DNA of 27,774 nucleotides from a virus: the IMG/VR virus record IMGVR_UViG_3300035034_002125, positions 1-27,774 of that record, one strand, 5' to 3'. Both the position numbers and the translations under genes were made by a program. The notes below the pieces were generated by a model. The model saw only the letters and a program-made list of their open reading frames with translations. It was not told where the DNA came from and did not search any database. Numbering within the stretch: the first letter of the stretch is position 1; the number at the start of each line of letters is the position of its first letter. This document shows, piece by piece, positions 1 through 7,823 of this stretch.

Positions 1-127
1 ATCACACTGCGAAAATGCTTCGCTTCCGATATTCACCACCGAATTTGGGATGTGAGCAAAAATTACGTCGCTGTTAGAAAACAGAGAACCACCAATCTTT
101 GACGGAAAAGGTGTCCACGGAATAAAT
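1..127. repeat. Left copy of 127-bp terminal inverted repeat
   Basis: Bases 1-127 are the exact reverse complement of 27648-27774. Identity stops abruptly: base 128 is A, whereas the matching position inside the right end gives G. On the minus strand the repeat contains an open frame with leucine-rich-repeat character. A length of exactly 127 equals the largest k-mer size commonly used in short-read assembly, so the window may simply begin and end on the same graph node in opposite orientation. A true inverted repeat, an invertible segment or an amplification chimera would look the same at this resolution. Confidence 0.95.
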
Positions 128-129
128 AG
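1..129 (-). CDS. Partial LRR (BspA-type) protein, runs off left edge
   Basis: The minus strand from 129 to 1 is open for 43 codons and continues off the window. The translation contains HIPNSVVNIGSEAFSQC preceded by KIGGSLFSNS about 23 residues earlier, the spacing and I-P-x-S-V-x-x-I-G-x-x-A-F-x-x-C pattern of BspA-like leucine-rich repeats (LRR_5 family), which are common in surface adhesins and occur in phage tail or receptor-binding proteins. No ATG is present in this frame; a TAA lies at 136-138 and the first codons are CTG-TGG. A GTG at 131-133, placed perfectly behind a late-type promoter, opens the frame one base away and meets TAA after 19 codons. Either a +1 shift joins the two, or the start is not recognisable, or the junction is chimeric. 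A virion adhesin role is inference. Confidence 0.45.
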
Positions 130-137
130 CCACAGTT

Positions 138-145
138 ATAAATAT
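138..145 (-). promoter_or_regulatory. Late-type promoter octamer ATATTTAT
   Basis: On the minus strand ATATTTAT is followed by AACT and then GTG (131-133), the same 4-nt spacing seen before the start codons at 2931, 15840 and 21315. It would drive the LRR-type gene running off the left edge. The plus strand of the same bases (137-144) also reads TATAAATA, the T4 late consensus, but there it points into the antisense of the ligase gene, so the minus-strand reading is preferred. Confidence 0.45.
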
Positions 146-163
146 CAACCGCTATCCGTTTTG

Positions 164-2101
164 CTAATCACCAATTGATTGCTCAAACATGTACTTCGAC
201 TCAAGCTTTATATTGAGTGATCTTGCTTTTGCTATTTTTGAGCTTGACGCATCAAGTGACAACGCAACCAACAACGTAGTATTTTTTGAAACAGTTGACG
301 TTACAGTTCCACCCAACGAAGTGACTCGCTGTTCCAACTGTTTATCACGAAAACCTGTGAAGCAAATATTTTGATTTGAAAATTGGCCGCCTGAATTTGT
401 TACTGAATTTATCTGTATCGTAACAAAGCTTTCTATATCACAAATGTACTCATAGAATTCGGGATAACCAGTCATTAGCTTTACAGCAGACTTCACATCA
501 AATCCGACATTACCAACTATATCAGCTTGTGTTACGGTTCCATTCAAAAACTTTGAGATGATGCAAGGGGTTGATCGTATAAGCTGTTCTATTTTTCGCT
601 TTCCAATTCCGACCCCGAACGAAGGATATGACCCCATTAAAACCTCAAACGGAATGTTTCGTAATATAGAATGCAATGACTGAAATATTTTTCTTCCATT
701 TTGCCCTAAAAAACATACTAACTGATGCTCCGTTGCTTTCACAATGGATGTTGGTGTTTGAAATCCAGCATCAAACAGTTTTGCAACTGATCCTTCCTTT
801 AACATTTCAACATTCATAGATGTTGCCCACGCCAATAGTTGCTTTTGTTTAACCTCTGTTGTGTTCGTATTCTTTAAAATCAAATCAACATTATTTTCGG
901 ACCAGTCATAATCCTCTATATTTGGTGGTAAGTCAGAGGATGTGCCCTCTACTACTCGCAGAATGTAGGGGATAACATCACCACTACGTGTCATCTCAAC
1001 AACTGCCCCTTTACCGATTTTATTGTCAACTATAAATTTTGCATTGAACCCCGTTGTGTTGCTGATTGTTACATTCTGCAACGTAAACGGAACCAACTTT
1101 ATCTTTGGCTTGGCATATCCATGTTTCGATAAATTCCACTCGACGGATTCAACTACTGCGTTTACAACATTACCTACATCAAGTATCTTATATTTTGCGG
1201 CATATGCAGGGTTTAGAGATTCAGATATTAGGCGACTTCGTGCTGTATACCCATTTGCCTCGACTACAATCCCATCAATCGCATAATCAAGCTTATGTTT
1301 TCTGATATTAATATGTTCCGCAAGTAGATCGTCCGACAGTTTATCAGATTCAATTATATCAAAACCGACTACATTAAAGCCCAAGTCCGTCAGCATATAT
1401 AACGTTTCGCTTTTTGAACTATACGAGTTATCATCAAAAAGTTCATATACAAACAAGCTTAAATTCTTACATGCCAACTCATTCACCTGCTTTTGGTTCA
1501 TCAGCCCACTAACTGCGTTTCGTGCAGTCTTGAACGTTGACCCATCCTTTCTAGTTATCTGTGATTGAATGGTCACAAATTTTGATTCCGAAAACTCAAT
1601 TTCTCCCCGAATTGCCATTTTACCTTGTAATTGCTTTGGAACATCAGGAATTAGTTTTACATGACGAGTAATATCCTGACCCTCAGTACCATTTCCTCTG
1701 GTCAACGCAATTTGGAGACGTCCATCGTCCCCATAAACTAACAGCACAGAAATTCCATCCATTTTATCAGTCACAAGCATCTGTTCTCCCGACAGCTCTT
1801 TACTTTTTACCCAATTTTTTACTTCCCCAACAGAAACTTGATCTAAGCTACCCATCTTGTACGGTAGTGTGATTTTGTTCGTTCTAACTGCTGACCCTAC
1901 ACCAATAAAATATGGGTTGGTTGGAATGATTGACTGTACAGTTTTTCGAAACATATCATACTCTACGTCAGACAGATAGCTTTCATCTTGCCCGAAATAT
2001 AGTTCATCCAATTCTCGTAAAATCTGCAATGACTGAACTGTATCGTCTATGTGCAGGTTACCAGAGGCAATAATGCTCTGAGCAAATTCTATATTGTTCA
2101 T
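164..2101 (-). CDS. ligA: NAD+-dependent DNA ligase (LigA-like), zinc finger missing
   Basis: 645 residues. Seals nicks in phage DNA, for example between lagging-strand fragments, through a lysine-AMP intermediate made from NAD+. Visible parts: domain Ia with SDVEYDMF (44-51) and MGSLDQV (83-89), nucleotidyltransferase motif K113-M-D-G, TRGNGTEGQD (134-143), RGE (165-167), DYAIDGIVVE (272-281), AAKYK (301-305), an OB-fold region (about 315-400), helix-hairpin-helix region (about 440-540) and a C-terminal BRCT domain (about 577-643, starting NICFTGF). The four-cysteine zinc finger normally between OB and HhH domains is absent. T4 itself uses an ATP-dependent ligase, so the enzyme class differs from the T4 paradigm. 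It follows the nuclease gene at 2139 by 37 nt and has its own promoter in that gap. The start is ATG 2101. Confidence 0.93.
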   Translation of the reverse strand: MNNIEFAQSIIASGNLHIDDTVQSLQILRELDELYFGQDESYLSDVEYDMFRKTVQSIIPTNPYFIGVGSAVRTNKITLPYKMGSLDQVSVGEVKNWVKSKELSGEQMLVTDKMDGISVLLVYGDDGRLQIALTRGNGTEGQDITRHVKLIPDVPKQLQGKMAIRGEIEFSESKFVTIQSQITRKDGSTFKTARNAVSGLMNQKQVNELACKNLSLFVYELFDDNSYSSKSETLYMLTDLGFNVVGFDIIESDKLSDDLLAEHINIRKHKLDYAIDGIVVEANGYTARSRLISESLNPAYAAKYKILDVGNVVNAVVESVEWNLSKHGYAKPKIKLVPFTLQNVTISNTTGFNAKFIVDNKIGKGAVVEMTRSGDVIPYILRVVEGTSSDLPPNIEDYDWSENNVDLILKNTNTTEVKQKQLLAWATSMNVEMLKEGSVAKLFDAGFQTPTSIVKATEHQLVCFLGQNGRKIFQSLHSILRNIPFEVLMGSYPSFGVGIGKRKIEQLIRSTPCIISKFLNGTVTQADIVGNVGFDVKSAVKLMTGYPEFYEYICDIESFVTIQINSVTNSGGQFSNQNICFTGFRDKQLEQRVTSLGGTVTSTVSKNTTLLVALSLDASSSKIAKARSLNIKLESKYMFEQSIGD

Positions 2102-2108
2102 TTATGAA

Positions 2109-2137
2109 TGATTACAGTAACTAACCGAACAAGTCAA
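2109..2137 (-). promoter_or_regulatory. Sigma70-like promoter for ligase, leaderless geometry
   Basis: Minus strand: TTGACT (2132-2137), 17-nt spacer, TAATCA (2109-2114), then 7 nt to ATG 2101. The -35 box is good and the -10 box poor, but the 17/7 spacing is identical to that at 12682 and 22216. The predicted transcription start falls on the start codon. The -35 box sits in the gap just after the end of the upstream nuclease gene. Confidence 0.55.
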
Positions 2138-2138
2138 A

Positions 2139-2717
2139 CTAAATAGATTCGAACAAAAACTTTAGCCATTTTCTGGAAGGGGTTAAGCCACCGAAAATAC
2201 AATCTACATTATTTATGTCCGAGTTATGCAACTTTAATGACGAATAACTTGAAGACTCGTAAACTTTTGTTGGCCATTGGCTAAATTCAGAGCAACTATC
2301 TAAACTGACAGTTCCTATCCAAATTTTGTTAATTTTTCTGTCACCGAAATCACACTTCATTAACAAATGCCATGACGTTTTATTAGAATATGGATGACCT
2401 GTCATACTATTTGACATATTGGCACCGAATTTATGTTCTATTGGAATTGAACCGAACACAGAATCATACCCTAACCCTCCCACCATCTTCCAACTTGGGT
2501 TTACTTTTGAACAGATGTGCTTTATTATCTGCTCATTTAAGGGAGACAACATAGACGAAAGCTGCTGAGTTCTTTGGCTAGGGTCTTCATTTTTTATGAC
2601 CTCGATTAGAGATTTGGTTCTGTATGCCGATAACCAATATCCTATTGATTCATTCCAAGCAAGTAAGAATTCCCTTCTAAATATCTGTTTTTCTGTTTCC
2701 GAAAATAATTTTCCCAT
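2139..2717 (-). CDS. Probable PD-(D/E)XK nuclease (restriction-endonuclease-like)
   Basis: 192 residues; I do not recognise a specific family. The segment GYDSVFGSIPIEHKFGA (83-99) contains D85, then E94-x-K96 on a predicted strand, fitting the D...ExK catalytic pattern of PD-(D/E)XK nucleases, followed by a hydrophobic strand WHLLMKCDF. Such small stand-alone enzymes include type II restriction endonucleases and phage nucleases. No methyltransferase is in the window, so a role in host DNA degradation, exclusion of rival phages, or nicking are all open. It is the first gene of a minus-strand pair with ligase, behind two tandem strong promoters, so early expression is likely. ATG 2717 begins a roughly 20-nt A/T-rich leader's coding region and has no Shine-Dalgarno. 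Function is inferred from one motif. Confidence 0.5.
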   Translation of the reverse strand: MGKLFSETEKQIFRREFLLAWNESIGYWLSAYRTKSLIEVIKNEDPSQRTQQLSSMLSPLNEQIIKHICSKVNPSWKMVGGLGYDSVFGSIPIEHKFGANMSNSMTGHPYSNKTSWHLLMKCDFGDRKINKIWIGTVSLDSCSEFSQWPTKVYESSSYSSLKLHNSDINNVDCIFGGLTPSRKWLKFLFESI

Positions 2718-2743
2718 TTTTTGATTGACAATTTATATTCAGT

Positions 2744-2771
2744 ATAATAGATATTTCCCAAATTTTGTCAA
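2744..2771 (-). promoter_or_regulatory. Sigma70 promoter P1 for the nuclease-ligase pair
   Basis: Minus strand: TTGACA (2766-2771), 16-nt spacer, TATTAT (2744-2749). Just upstream is CTTCTTACATC and an A/T-rich tract resembling an UP element. Predicted start about 2737, giving a leader of about 20 nt that is A-rich before ATG 2717. Confidence 0.8.
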
Positions 2772-2805
2772 GATGTAAGAAGTTTTTTTATTTTTACAAT
2801 TAGTA
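2766..2805 (-). repeat. 40-bp promoter-upstream repeat, copy 1
   Basis: The plus strand 2766-2805 matches 2852-2891 at 37 or so of 40 positions, differing only in a three-base patch after TGTCAAG. Both copies carry the -35 box and the AT-rich block upstream of it on the minus strand. The 86-bp offset duplicates a whole promoter module. Confidence 0.85.
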
Positions 2806-2829
2806 GTACTATAAATATTCAATTATTTT

Positions 2830-2857
2830 ATTATAACAGATTTTTTAATACTGTCAA
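2830..2857 (-). promoter_or_regulatory. Sigma70 promoter P2, consensus boxes
   Basis: Minus strand: TTGACA (2852-2857), 16-nt spacer, TATAAT (2830-2835), a perfect consensus pair, preceded by CTTCTTATAAC and an A/T tract. It lies 86 bp behind P1 and points the same way, so the nuclease and ligase should be transcribed early and strongly by host RNA polymerase. Confidence 0.85.
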
Positions 2858-2891
2858 GTTATAAGAAGTTTTTTTATTTTTACAATTAGTA
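2852..2891 (-). repeat. 40-bp promoter-upstream repeat, copy 2
   Basis: Second copy of the repeat described at 2766-2805, carrying the -35 box and upstream A/T tract of promoter P2. Confidence 0.85.
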
Positions 2892-2918
2892 ACTGTTTGC
2901 TGAGTTTTGGGTCATCAT

Positions 2919-2926
2919 ATATTTAT
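2919..2926 (+). promoter_or_regulatory. Late-type promoter ATATTTAT before baseplate operon
   Basis: ATATTTAT, then AGAT, then ATG 2931. The 4-nt spacing is shared with 15828, 21303 and the left-end copy. A T4-like late promoter (consensus TATAAATA at about -13 to -6) in this position would put the transcript start at or next to the ATG. An exact TATAAATA also occurs on the plus strand at 2810-2817, about 110 nt upstream, and is an alternative or additional late promoter. Confidence 0.55.
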
Positions 2927-2930
2927 AGAT

Positions 2931-5273
2931 ATGTCAAAGCTGTTAGATATATACAGAACTCATCAATCGTTTACGGTTTTAGAGCAACGTGATGTTTCGT
3001 CGCCCATTGGATTAGGAAATTCGTCTCCAAAAAGCTTTGGTGTATCCTTACCACAAACAATTACGGGGTTATTTAATGATGGAAGTGATGTTTACCGTGA
3101 TTCCGTTGGATTTACCGATAATTCTGGTTTTGGTTTTGGCTTTAGACAACCATATGTATATACAAAGCTTACCGCGTCGAACTTTAAAAAACATATCAAA
3201 AAATATGATTCTCGGACATTTCCGATAGGTTCAGCTATTCACGACACAATTAGAATGACTAAATTTACAGCTTCTGGTAAAGGTCTATTATGGTTGGCGA
3301 AACAACAGCTGTTGCACCAACAAGCTAAGTTTGACGAAACTAACATCGTTGATCCAACATCACATATTATTTCGGCTGCTAGACCTACTTCACTGGGATT
3401 AATTCCGCGAGTAACCAAACATGTGAGTGGAGGGAGTGCTATTGGTGGACTGGTTTCACTACTTACAGGTGCAGAACTCGGTGAACCGAAGTCTACAGTT
3501 GACTATCAGGATGCAATTCCCATGGCGTGGACGGTAACTAGGGCAAAAAGCAAGTATGGGTTGATTCGTGGAAATACCGCAACAAAAGCACGGGCAATTT
3601 CATTTTCTGGAAAGTCATCTCAAGGTGGGTTTATAAGTAGTTTTGTTAAGTCTATATTTGGCGAAAGTTTTTCTGCTAGTCAACCAAAGGGTGTATTCAA
3701 GGATGAAACCACAAACTCTGTGTTTAGAGCAGACCAAGACTTTTATGAGCATAATATTTTAAATGCGAACGTGGACCGTGGAGGGGTTTATGTTGTTGGA
3801 ATACGAGGATTTCCTACTGAAATGCGTCCAACATTGCATAAGTTTATGGGTGCTGGTAAAAAGGGTGGGTTCAACACAAAACGAAGGTTCGTGTATACGA
3901 TTTATAGCGAAGGAGGGAATAAACTTGGAATAAACCATTCTGAGCACGAACAACTAGACGTTCCATCAAGTGACGTTGGAATTACTGGGAAAAAATCATA
4001 CGCTAAATTCATCGATTCATTAGAAAGTAAATCGTTTATTATCCATTTCAGAAACAAGTGGACGTCAACCAACGTTTTAAGTTCATCAAAGGGAAATGGA
4101 ACACAGTCCACATCAAACTACAATTTATTGGGTCAATTTTGGATTAATAGCAGATTCACCGGAATTCAAGGCAGCGATTTATATGCAGCCGACTCTGTTA
4201 TTGAACCTGCCAGAAGCTTGTCAACGGACGAAACGGAAATTCCATCGGACGCTAACAACATAAGTGCGTATGAAAAGCGAATTGGTAGTGAATCTCGATT
4301 GGCCAAGTTTTTAGACTCAATGATTGATGCTAATCTAACAAATACAACTCAACAGCTAAAGCATAGTAAGCACTCAAACATTTTACACAAAAATCCTGTA
4401 CACTTCAACAATGAGCAGTTTATCGAGGACTTAGACAAAACCTTTGATATTGCATTCACACCACAGACCAAACCACACATTAGAGGATTGAAACAACTGT
4501 CACAGGTTAGTCGCATAAATAGTAGATACATCAACGTGGGAAATAGCAAAATATCAGATTATGATATTGGTGATCGAATGCGTGATGTGTATCTTGGGTT
4601 TGGAAACTATGGAATTGATAAAAAATTGGCGGGGCAAGGTTCACGAACACGAATTGACGTTTTGAACAGTGTTGGGGTGTTACCCGAAGACAAATATCCA
4701 AATATCAAGGACATTATCAACTTCTCGTTCCACGATGTTGTAAACGAACGAGTGATATTTTTTAGAGCAACATTAAAATCTATTTCAGACAACATAACCT
4801 CAGAGTGGTCAGACATAAAATATTTGGGGCGGGCAGATAAAGTGTTTGCTTATAATGGGCTGTCTCGATCTGTGAGCTTTAACTTTAGAGTTTACGCGAC
4901 TAGTAAAATTGAAATGCGTCCTATGTGGCAACGTATCAACTATTTATGTGGGCTGGCGTATCCATCCAAAATCAGCTATCCTTCACAAGAAGTTGCTGGT
5001 TTTACCTCGTTTGGAATAAATCTTCCACCGTACGTTAAGCTAACCATTGGGAATTTATATGATCGTCAACCGATTTTACTGAATAGTATTGGATTAACAG
5101 TTCCTGACGAAGCTTCGTGGGAAATAGATGATGGACTTCAATTACCAATGCTTGTAGATTTTTCGATCTCTGCTACGTTCCTAGAAAAAGCAGCTCCACA
5201 AACTAATATTCCCCACTTTGATAAACTAAGTTCCGATTCATATTTAATCGCGGGAAACGCCATAAATGAGTAG
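2931..5273 (+). CDS. Large baseplate/tail-tube structural protein
   Basis: 780 residues. First gene of a four-gene structural operon. The N-terminal two thirds are not recognised: Ser/Gly-rich early segments (FGFGFRQPY near residue 70) and a hydrophobic Gly-rich stretch near 172-185. The C-terminal 200 residues have the pattern of phage tail/baseplate proteins: a strand-rich domain with YLGRADKVFAYNG, then SFNFRVYATS, MRPMWQRINYLCGLAYP, a later LTIGNLYDRQPILLNSI and a W-containing end. This resembles domains near the tail tube-baseplate junction in T4-like phages (gp48/gp54 class), but the assignment is from memory of pattern, not a match. I chose ATG 2931, because the longer frame begins with TTG upstream of a late-type promoter. 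It overlaps the next gene by 8 nt. Confidence 0.55.
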   Translation: MSKLLDIYRTHQSFTVLEQRDVSSPIGLGNSSPKSFGVSLPQTITGLFNDGSDVYRDSVGFTDNSGFGFGFRQPYVYTKLTASNFKKHIKKYDSRTFPIGSAIHDTIRMTKFTASGKGLLWLAKQQLLHQQAKFDETNIVDPTSHIISAARPTSLGLIPRVTKHVSGGSAIGGLVSLLTGAELGEPKSTVDYQDAIPMAWTVTRAKSKYGLIRGNTATKARAISFSGKSSQGGFISSFVKSIFGESFSASQPKGVFKDETTNSVFRADQDFYEHNILNANVDRGGVYVVGIRGFPTEMRPTLHKFMGAGKKGGFNTKRRFVYTIYSEGGNKLGINHSEHEQLDVPSSDVGITGKKSYAKFIDSLESKSFIIHFRNKWTSTNVLSSSKGNGTQSTSNYNLLGQFWINSRFTGIQGSDLYAADSVIEPARSLSTDETEIPSDANNISAYEKRIGSESRLAKFLDSMIDANLTNTTQQLKHSKHSNILHKNPVHFNNEQFIEDLDKTFDIAFTPQTKPHIRGLKQLSQVSRINSRYINVGNSKISDYDIGDRMRDVYLGFGNYGIDKKLAGQGSRTRIDVLNSVGVLPEDKYPNIKDIINFSFHDVVNERVIFFRATLKSISDNITSEWSDIKYLGRADKVFAYNGLSRSVSFNFRVYATSKIEMRPMWQRINYLCGLAYPSKISYPSQEVAGFTSFGINLPPYVKLTIGNLYDRQPILLNSIGLTVPDEASWEIDDGLQLPMLVDFSISATFLEKAAPQTNIPHFDKLSSDSYLIAGNAINE

Positions 5274-5532
5274 AATCAACACAACAGTAAAAAATCGATT
5301 TGATGGTAAGCGTTTTTACGCTTCACCAAATTTACCAATCATTCCAGTTTCTGACTCTGATATCTTTATTACATCGAATTCTGAAACACGACTCGACATC
5401 TTGGCATTGGAGTACTATGGAAATTCTTCGTATTGGTGGGTGATTGCAAAAGCAAATAACATAGGGTTTGGGTATTATGTTCCGTTTGGAGAACAAATAC
5501 GAATTCCCGCACACATAGAAAAATATCTGTAA
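5266..5532 (+). CDS. 53: Baseplate wedge protein, gp53-like (LysM-type)
   Basis: 88 residues. Contains an early strand YASPNLPIIPVSDSDIFI and then the LysM-like block: TRLDILALEYYGNSSYWWVI, followed by AKANNIG, a Pro-Phe turn and EQIRIP. This is the signature of small phage baseplate proteins related to T4 gp53, which joins wedges in the baseplate rim; the YG-x-x-x-YWW-V-I-A-x-x-N pattern is characteristic. It overlaps the preceding gene by 8 nt (ATG inside ATGAGTAG) and shares one base with the next ATG (TAATG), so it is probably translated by coupling; no Shine-Dalgarno is visible. It is shorter than T4 gp53 (about 196 residues) and corresponds to the LysM core. Confidence 0.78.
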   Translation: MSRINTTVKNRFDGKRFYASPNLPIIPVSDSDIFITSNSETRLDILALEYYGNSSYWWVIAKANNIGFGYYVPFGEQIRIPAHIEKYL

Positions 5533-7817
5533 TGTCACACAATTTCTACCCACTTAGCAATTTCGAACCAGAAATTGTGAACGAGCTTAATAATCGACGA
5601 GAAAATCGCCCAAACAATGAGCAAGGAATGCCGTATAGACCACGAATGGGTTGGTCCAGAGTTGCATCATTGGGAAAAGTTCGATATAAAGCAGACGTTG
5701 AACGTAATGGATTTGTTATGTACTCTAACACAGGGTTTGATAAATCATATGGGTTCGACACGACCGATAAATCTTCTATCCTTGGGTATACTATTGGTGG
5801 TCAAGAACATAGAGTATCTGATATAAATCTACCCGACTTGAAACGACCGAGCCCCGGGGTTTTAAGTCTAAGTTCTGAAATGCATAGTGCCGAAGGAAAG
5901 TTTGTTAAATGTGTGTTGAAGTGGCGTTGTAATGACCAGTTTCAATTACAGTACATTTTTCCATTTTTTATGACCCCCGGAATAACAGTTGCGGTTGAAT
6001 GGGGGTGGGGTGATAGATTACCCGCAAATCTTCTTCCTATCCACGATGAACAACGTATGAAAGAGATTCGTGGTGATTGGAAATTAGAGCAACAACGAAG
6101 ACTTGAAGCTAACGGAAACTATGAAATGTTAATTGGTAGGATTTCAAAATATGACTTTTCGTTGTCACCGGACGGTGGGTTCGAGTGTTCGACTGAGTTG
6201 ATGTCGATTGGTTTTTCTATGTATGGACTAGTGAATGACGAGAAAAAAGAGGCAGAAACTGATGGTGAAAAAAAATCCCGTCAAACTGCTGCAAAGCGGA
6301 TTCCGAAGCTACTTGATTCGTATTTGGAGGGCGATTTCACGAAATTGGATAGGGACTGGATCATATTAGATGAGTTGGACGGAAAAAAGATAGAAAATTA
6401 TCAAGCAGCAAAGCGAAATTTATCAGACCTTCCATACAGCAGTCCAGAGGTTCGTGGTTTCTCATCAAAAATAATAGAACGGAAGCTATCCAACTGCAAC
6501 TCGAAGATTAGTAACAAGGATGGATGGGTTTCGTTTGGGTTGTTTATATCGCTACTCAATCGTGAAAAGAAAATGCGGTTCACGAACGAAACTGGCAAAG
6601 ACAAAGAAGCATTCTTTATTGACATATCACGGTCATGGATCTCTGCACACCCCAACCTAAAGTCAACAGACGGGTCAGTGTTATTAATTCCAAATCCGTT
6701 TGCCCCTGCGTTTGCGGTTGAAGACGATAACGTTGAGCTTGTGTCACAAGACGTACTTAAGCCTACATTAAATAACTTTTATTCTGCAACAGCCGCACTT
6801 AAACTGTCTAACGAACTGTTGTCGAGTAGAACATCTGGATACAAAGGATCAATGCACCGTATTAACCTTGCAAACATAATAACGAAAAATCGAGAAGATG
6901 TGGAAGACATTAGAACACGCTCGTTTCCAGATACTATATATGGCTATGCAGGTCACATTTCTAATCTATATATCCACAAATCATTAGTTCGAGAATCGTT
7001 GCAAGTAGCACATCTCACAATTCAGTCAATTTTTGATATTCTAAAAAAGATGTCGTATGCTGCGACTGGAATATGGGACTTTGATATTATGGCGAGTGAA
7101 CACAATAAAACCCAAGTAACAATAATTGATAAAAACTTTCCGGGGTTTGACGTTGATGGAAATTTACAAGATATAACCCGAATACAAAGTAAACAAGATT
7201 TTTTTACATTTTCAACCTTAGAACATAACTCTATTGTTCGGAGCCTAGATTTCTCAGTGTCGCTGAGTGATGAAATTGCCACCCAAACCATGTTTTCTGG
7301 TAAAGACTCGAACGTATCACGTGACGACGACACTTTTTTTCAGCAAGCGTTCGGTTCGAAACAGGGGGTTGGTATTTATGATTATATGACACCTGTAGAA
7401 CCATCGGTTTCTGCTAGTGTAAGTTCTGGCGACAATGATGAGGTTGAGCCTGCAATAGTTCCACAAAATGATGAGGACTATTACATAGTTGAGATTGACA
7501 CCCCAAATAGAAAAACGGTAACGTTGCGACTTGTTGAACCCAATGAAGAAATTGTAAAATCCGCAATTCGACTGGATGACAACAAACAAAATTCCGCTAG
7601 GTTTAATGGGTTAGTTCAAGGTATTACGGTTAAAGTCGGATTAACTGGAATTTCAGGAATAAAGTTCATGGATGTTTTCAACATTGCAAATTTACCGTAT
7701 CCATACAACCCACATGCATTGTTTCAAGTTACAAATGTACGACATTCGTGGAGCCATAACGACTGGTCAACCGAGTTGGATGCAATGATCCGTCCGTCCC
7801 CAAACCTTTTTATATAG
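5532..7817 (+). CDS. Large baseplate hub-like structural protein
   Basis: 761 residues, not recognised at family level. Visible features: VKCVLKWRCNDQFQLQYI then FMTPGITVAVEWGWGDR near residues 130-165, a strand repeat FSLSPDGGFECSTELMSIG near 205-225, a charged linker (KKEAETDGEKKSRQ) and a C-terminal segment GLTGISGIKFMDVFNI ... FQVTNVRHSW ... W-S-T-E-L-x-x-M-I-R-P. The final pattern (strand, F-x-V-x-x-V-x-H, W-x-T-x-L, RP) is shared by late-control-D/gp27-type hub proteins, which form the trimeric centre of the baseplate under the tail spike. Together with gp53 next door this supports a baseplate hub or hub-associated role. The start ATG overlaps the previous stop by one base. A tail spike or lysozyme partner such as gp5 is not seen in the window. 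Confidence 0.5.
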   Translation: MSHNFYPLSNFEPEIVNELNNRRENRPNNEQGMPYRPRMGWSRVASLGKVRYKADVERNGFVMYSNTGFDKSYGFDTTDKSSILGYTIGGQEHRVSDINLPDLKRPSPGVLSLSSEMHSAEGKFVKCVLKWRCNDQFQLQYIFPFFMTPGITVAVEWGWGDRLPANLLPIHDEQRMKEIRGDWKLEQQRRLEANGNYEMLIGRISKYDFSLSPDGGFECSTELMSIGFSMYGLVNDEKKEAETDGEKKSRQTAAKRIPKLLDSYLEGDFTKLDRDWIILDELDGKKIENYQAAKRNLSDLPYSSPEVRGFSSKIIERKLSNCNSKISNKDGWVSFGLFISLLNREKKMRFTNETGKDKEAFFIDISRSWISAHPNLKSTDGSVLLIPNPFAPAFAVEDDNVELVSQDVLKPTLNNFYSATAALKLSNELLSSRTSGYKGSMHRINLANIITKNREDVEDIRTRSFPDTIYGYAGHISNLYIHKSLVRESLQVAHLTIQSIFDILKKMSYAATGIWDFDIMASEHNKTQVTIIDKNFPGFDVDGNLQDITRIQSKQDFFTFSTLEHNSIVRSLDFSVSLSDEIATQTMFSGKDSNVSRDDDTFFQQAFGSKQGVGIYDYMTPVEPSVSASVSSGDNDEVEPAIVPQNDEDYYIVEIDTPNRKTVTLRLVEPNEEIVKSAIRLDDNKQNSARFNGLVQGITVKVGLTGISGIKFMDVFNIANLPYPYNPHALFQVTNVRHSWSHNDWSTELDAMIRPSPNLFI

Positions 7818-7823
7818 CACACA

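Noticed and set aside
165-179. AATCA/TGATT hairpin as ligase terminator
   Set aside because: Only a 5-bp AT-rich stem with no T-run on the minus strand.
2907-2930. TTG-started extension of the first baseplate gene
   Set aside because: It would place the late-type promoter inside the coding region; ATG 2931 has the conserved 4-nt spacing.
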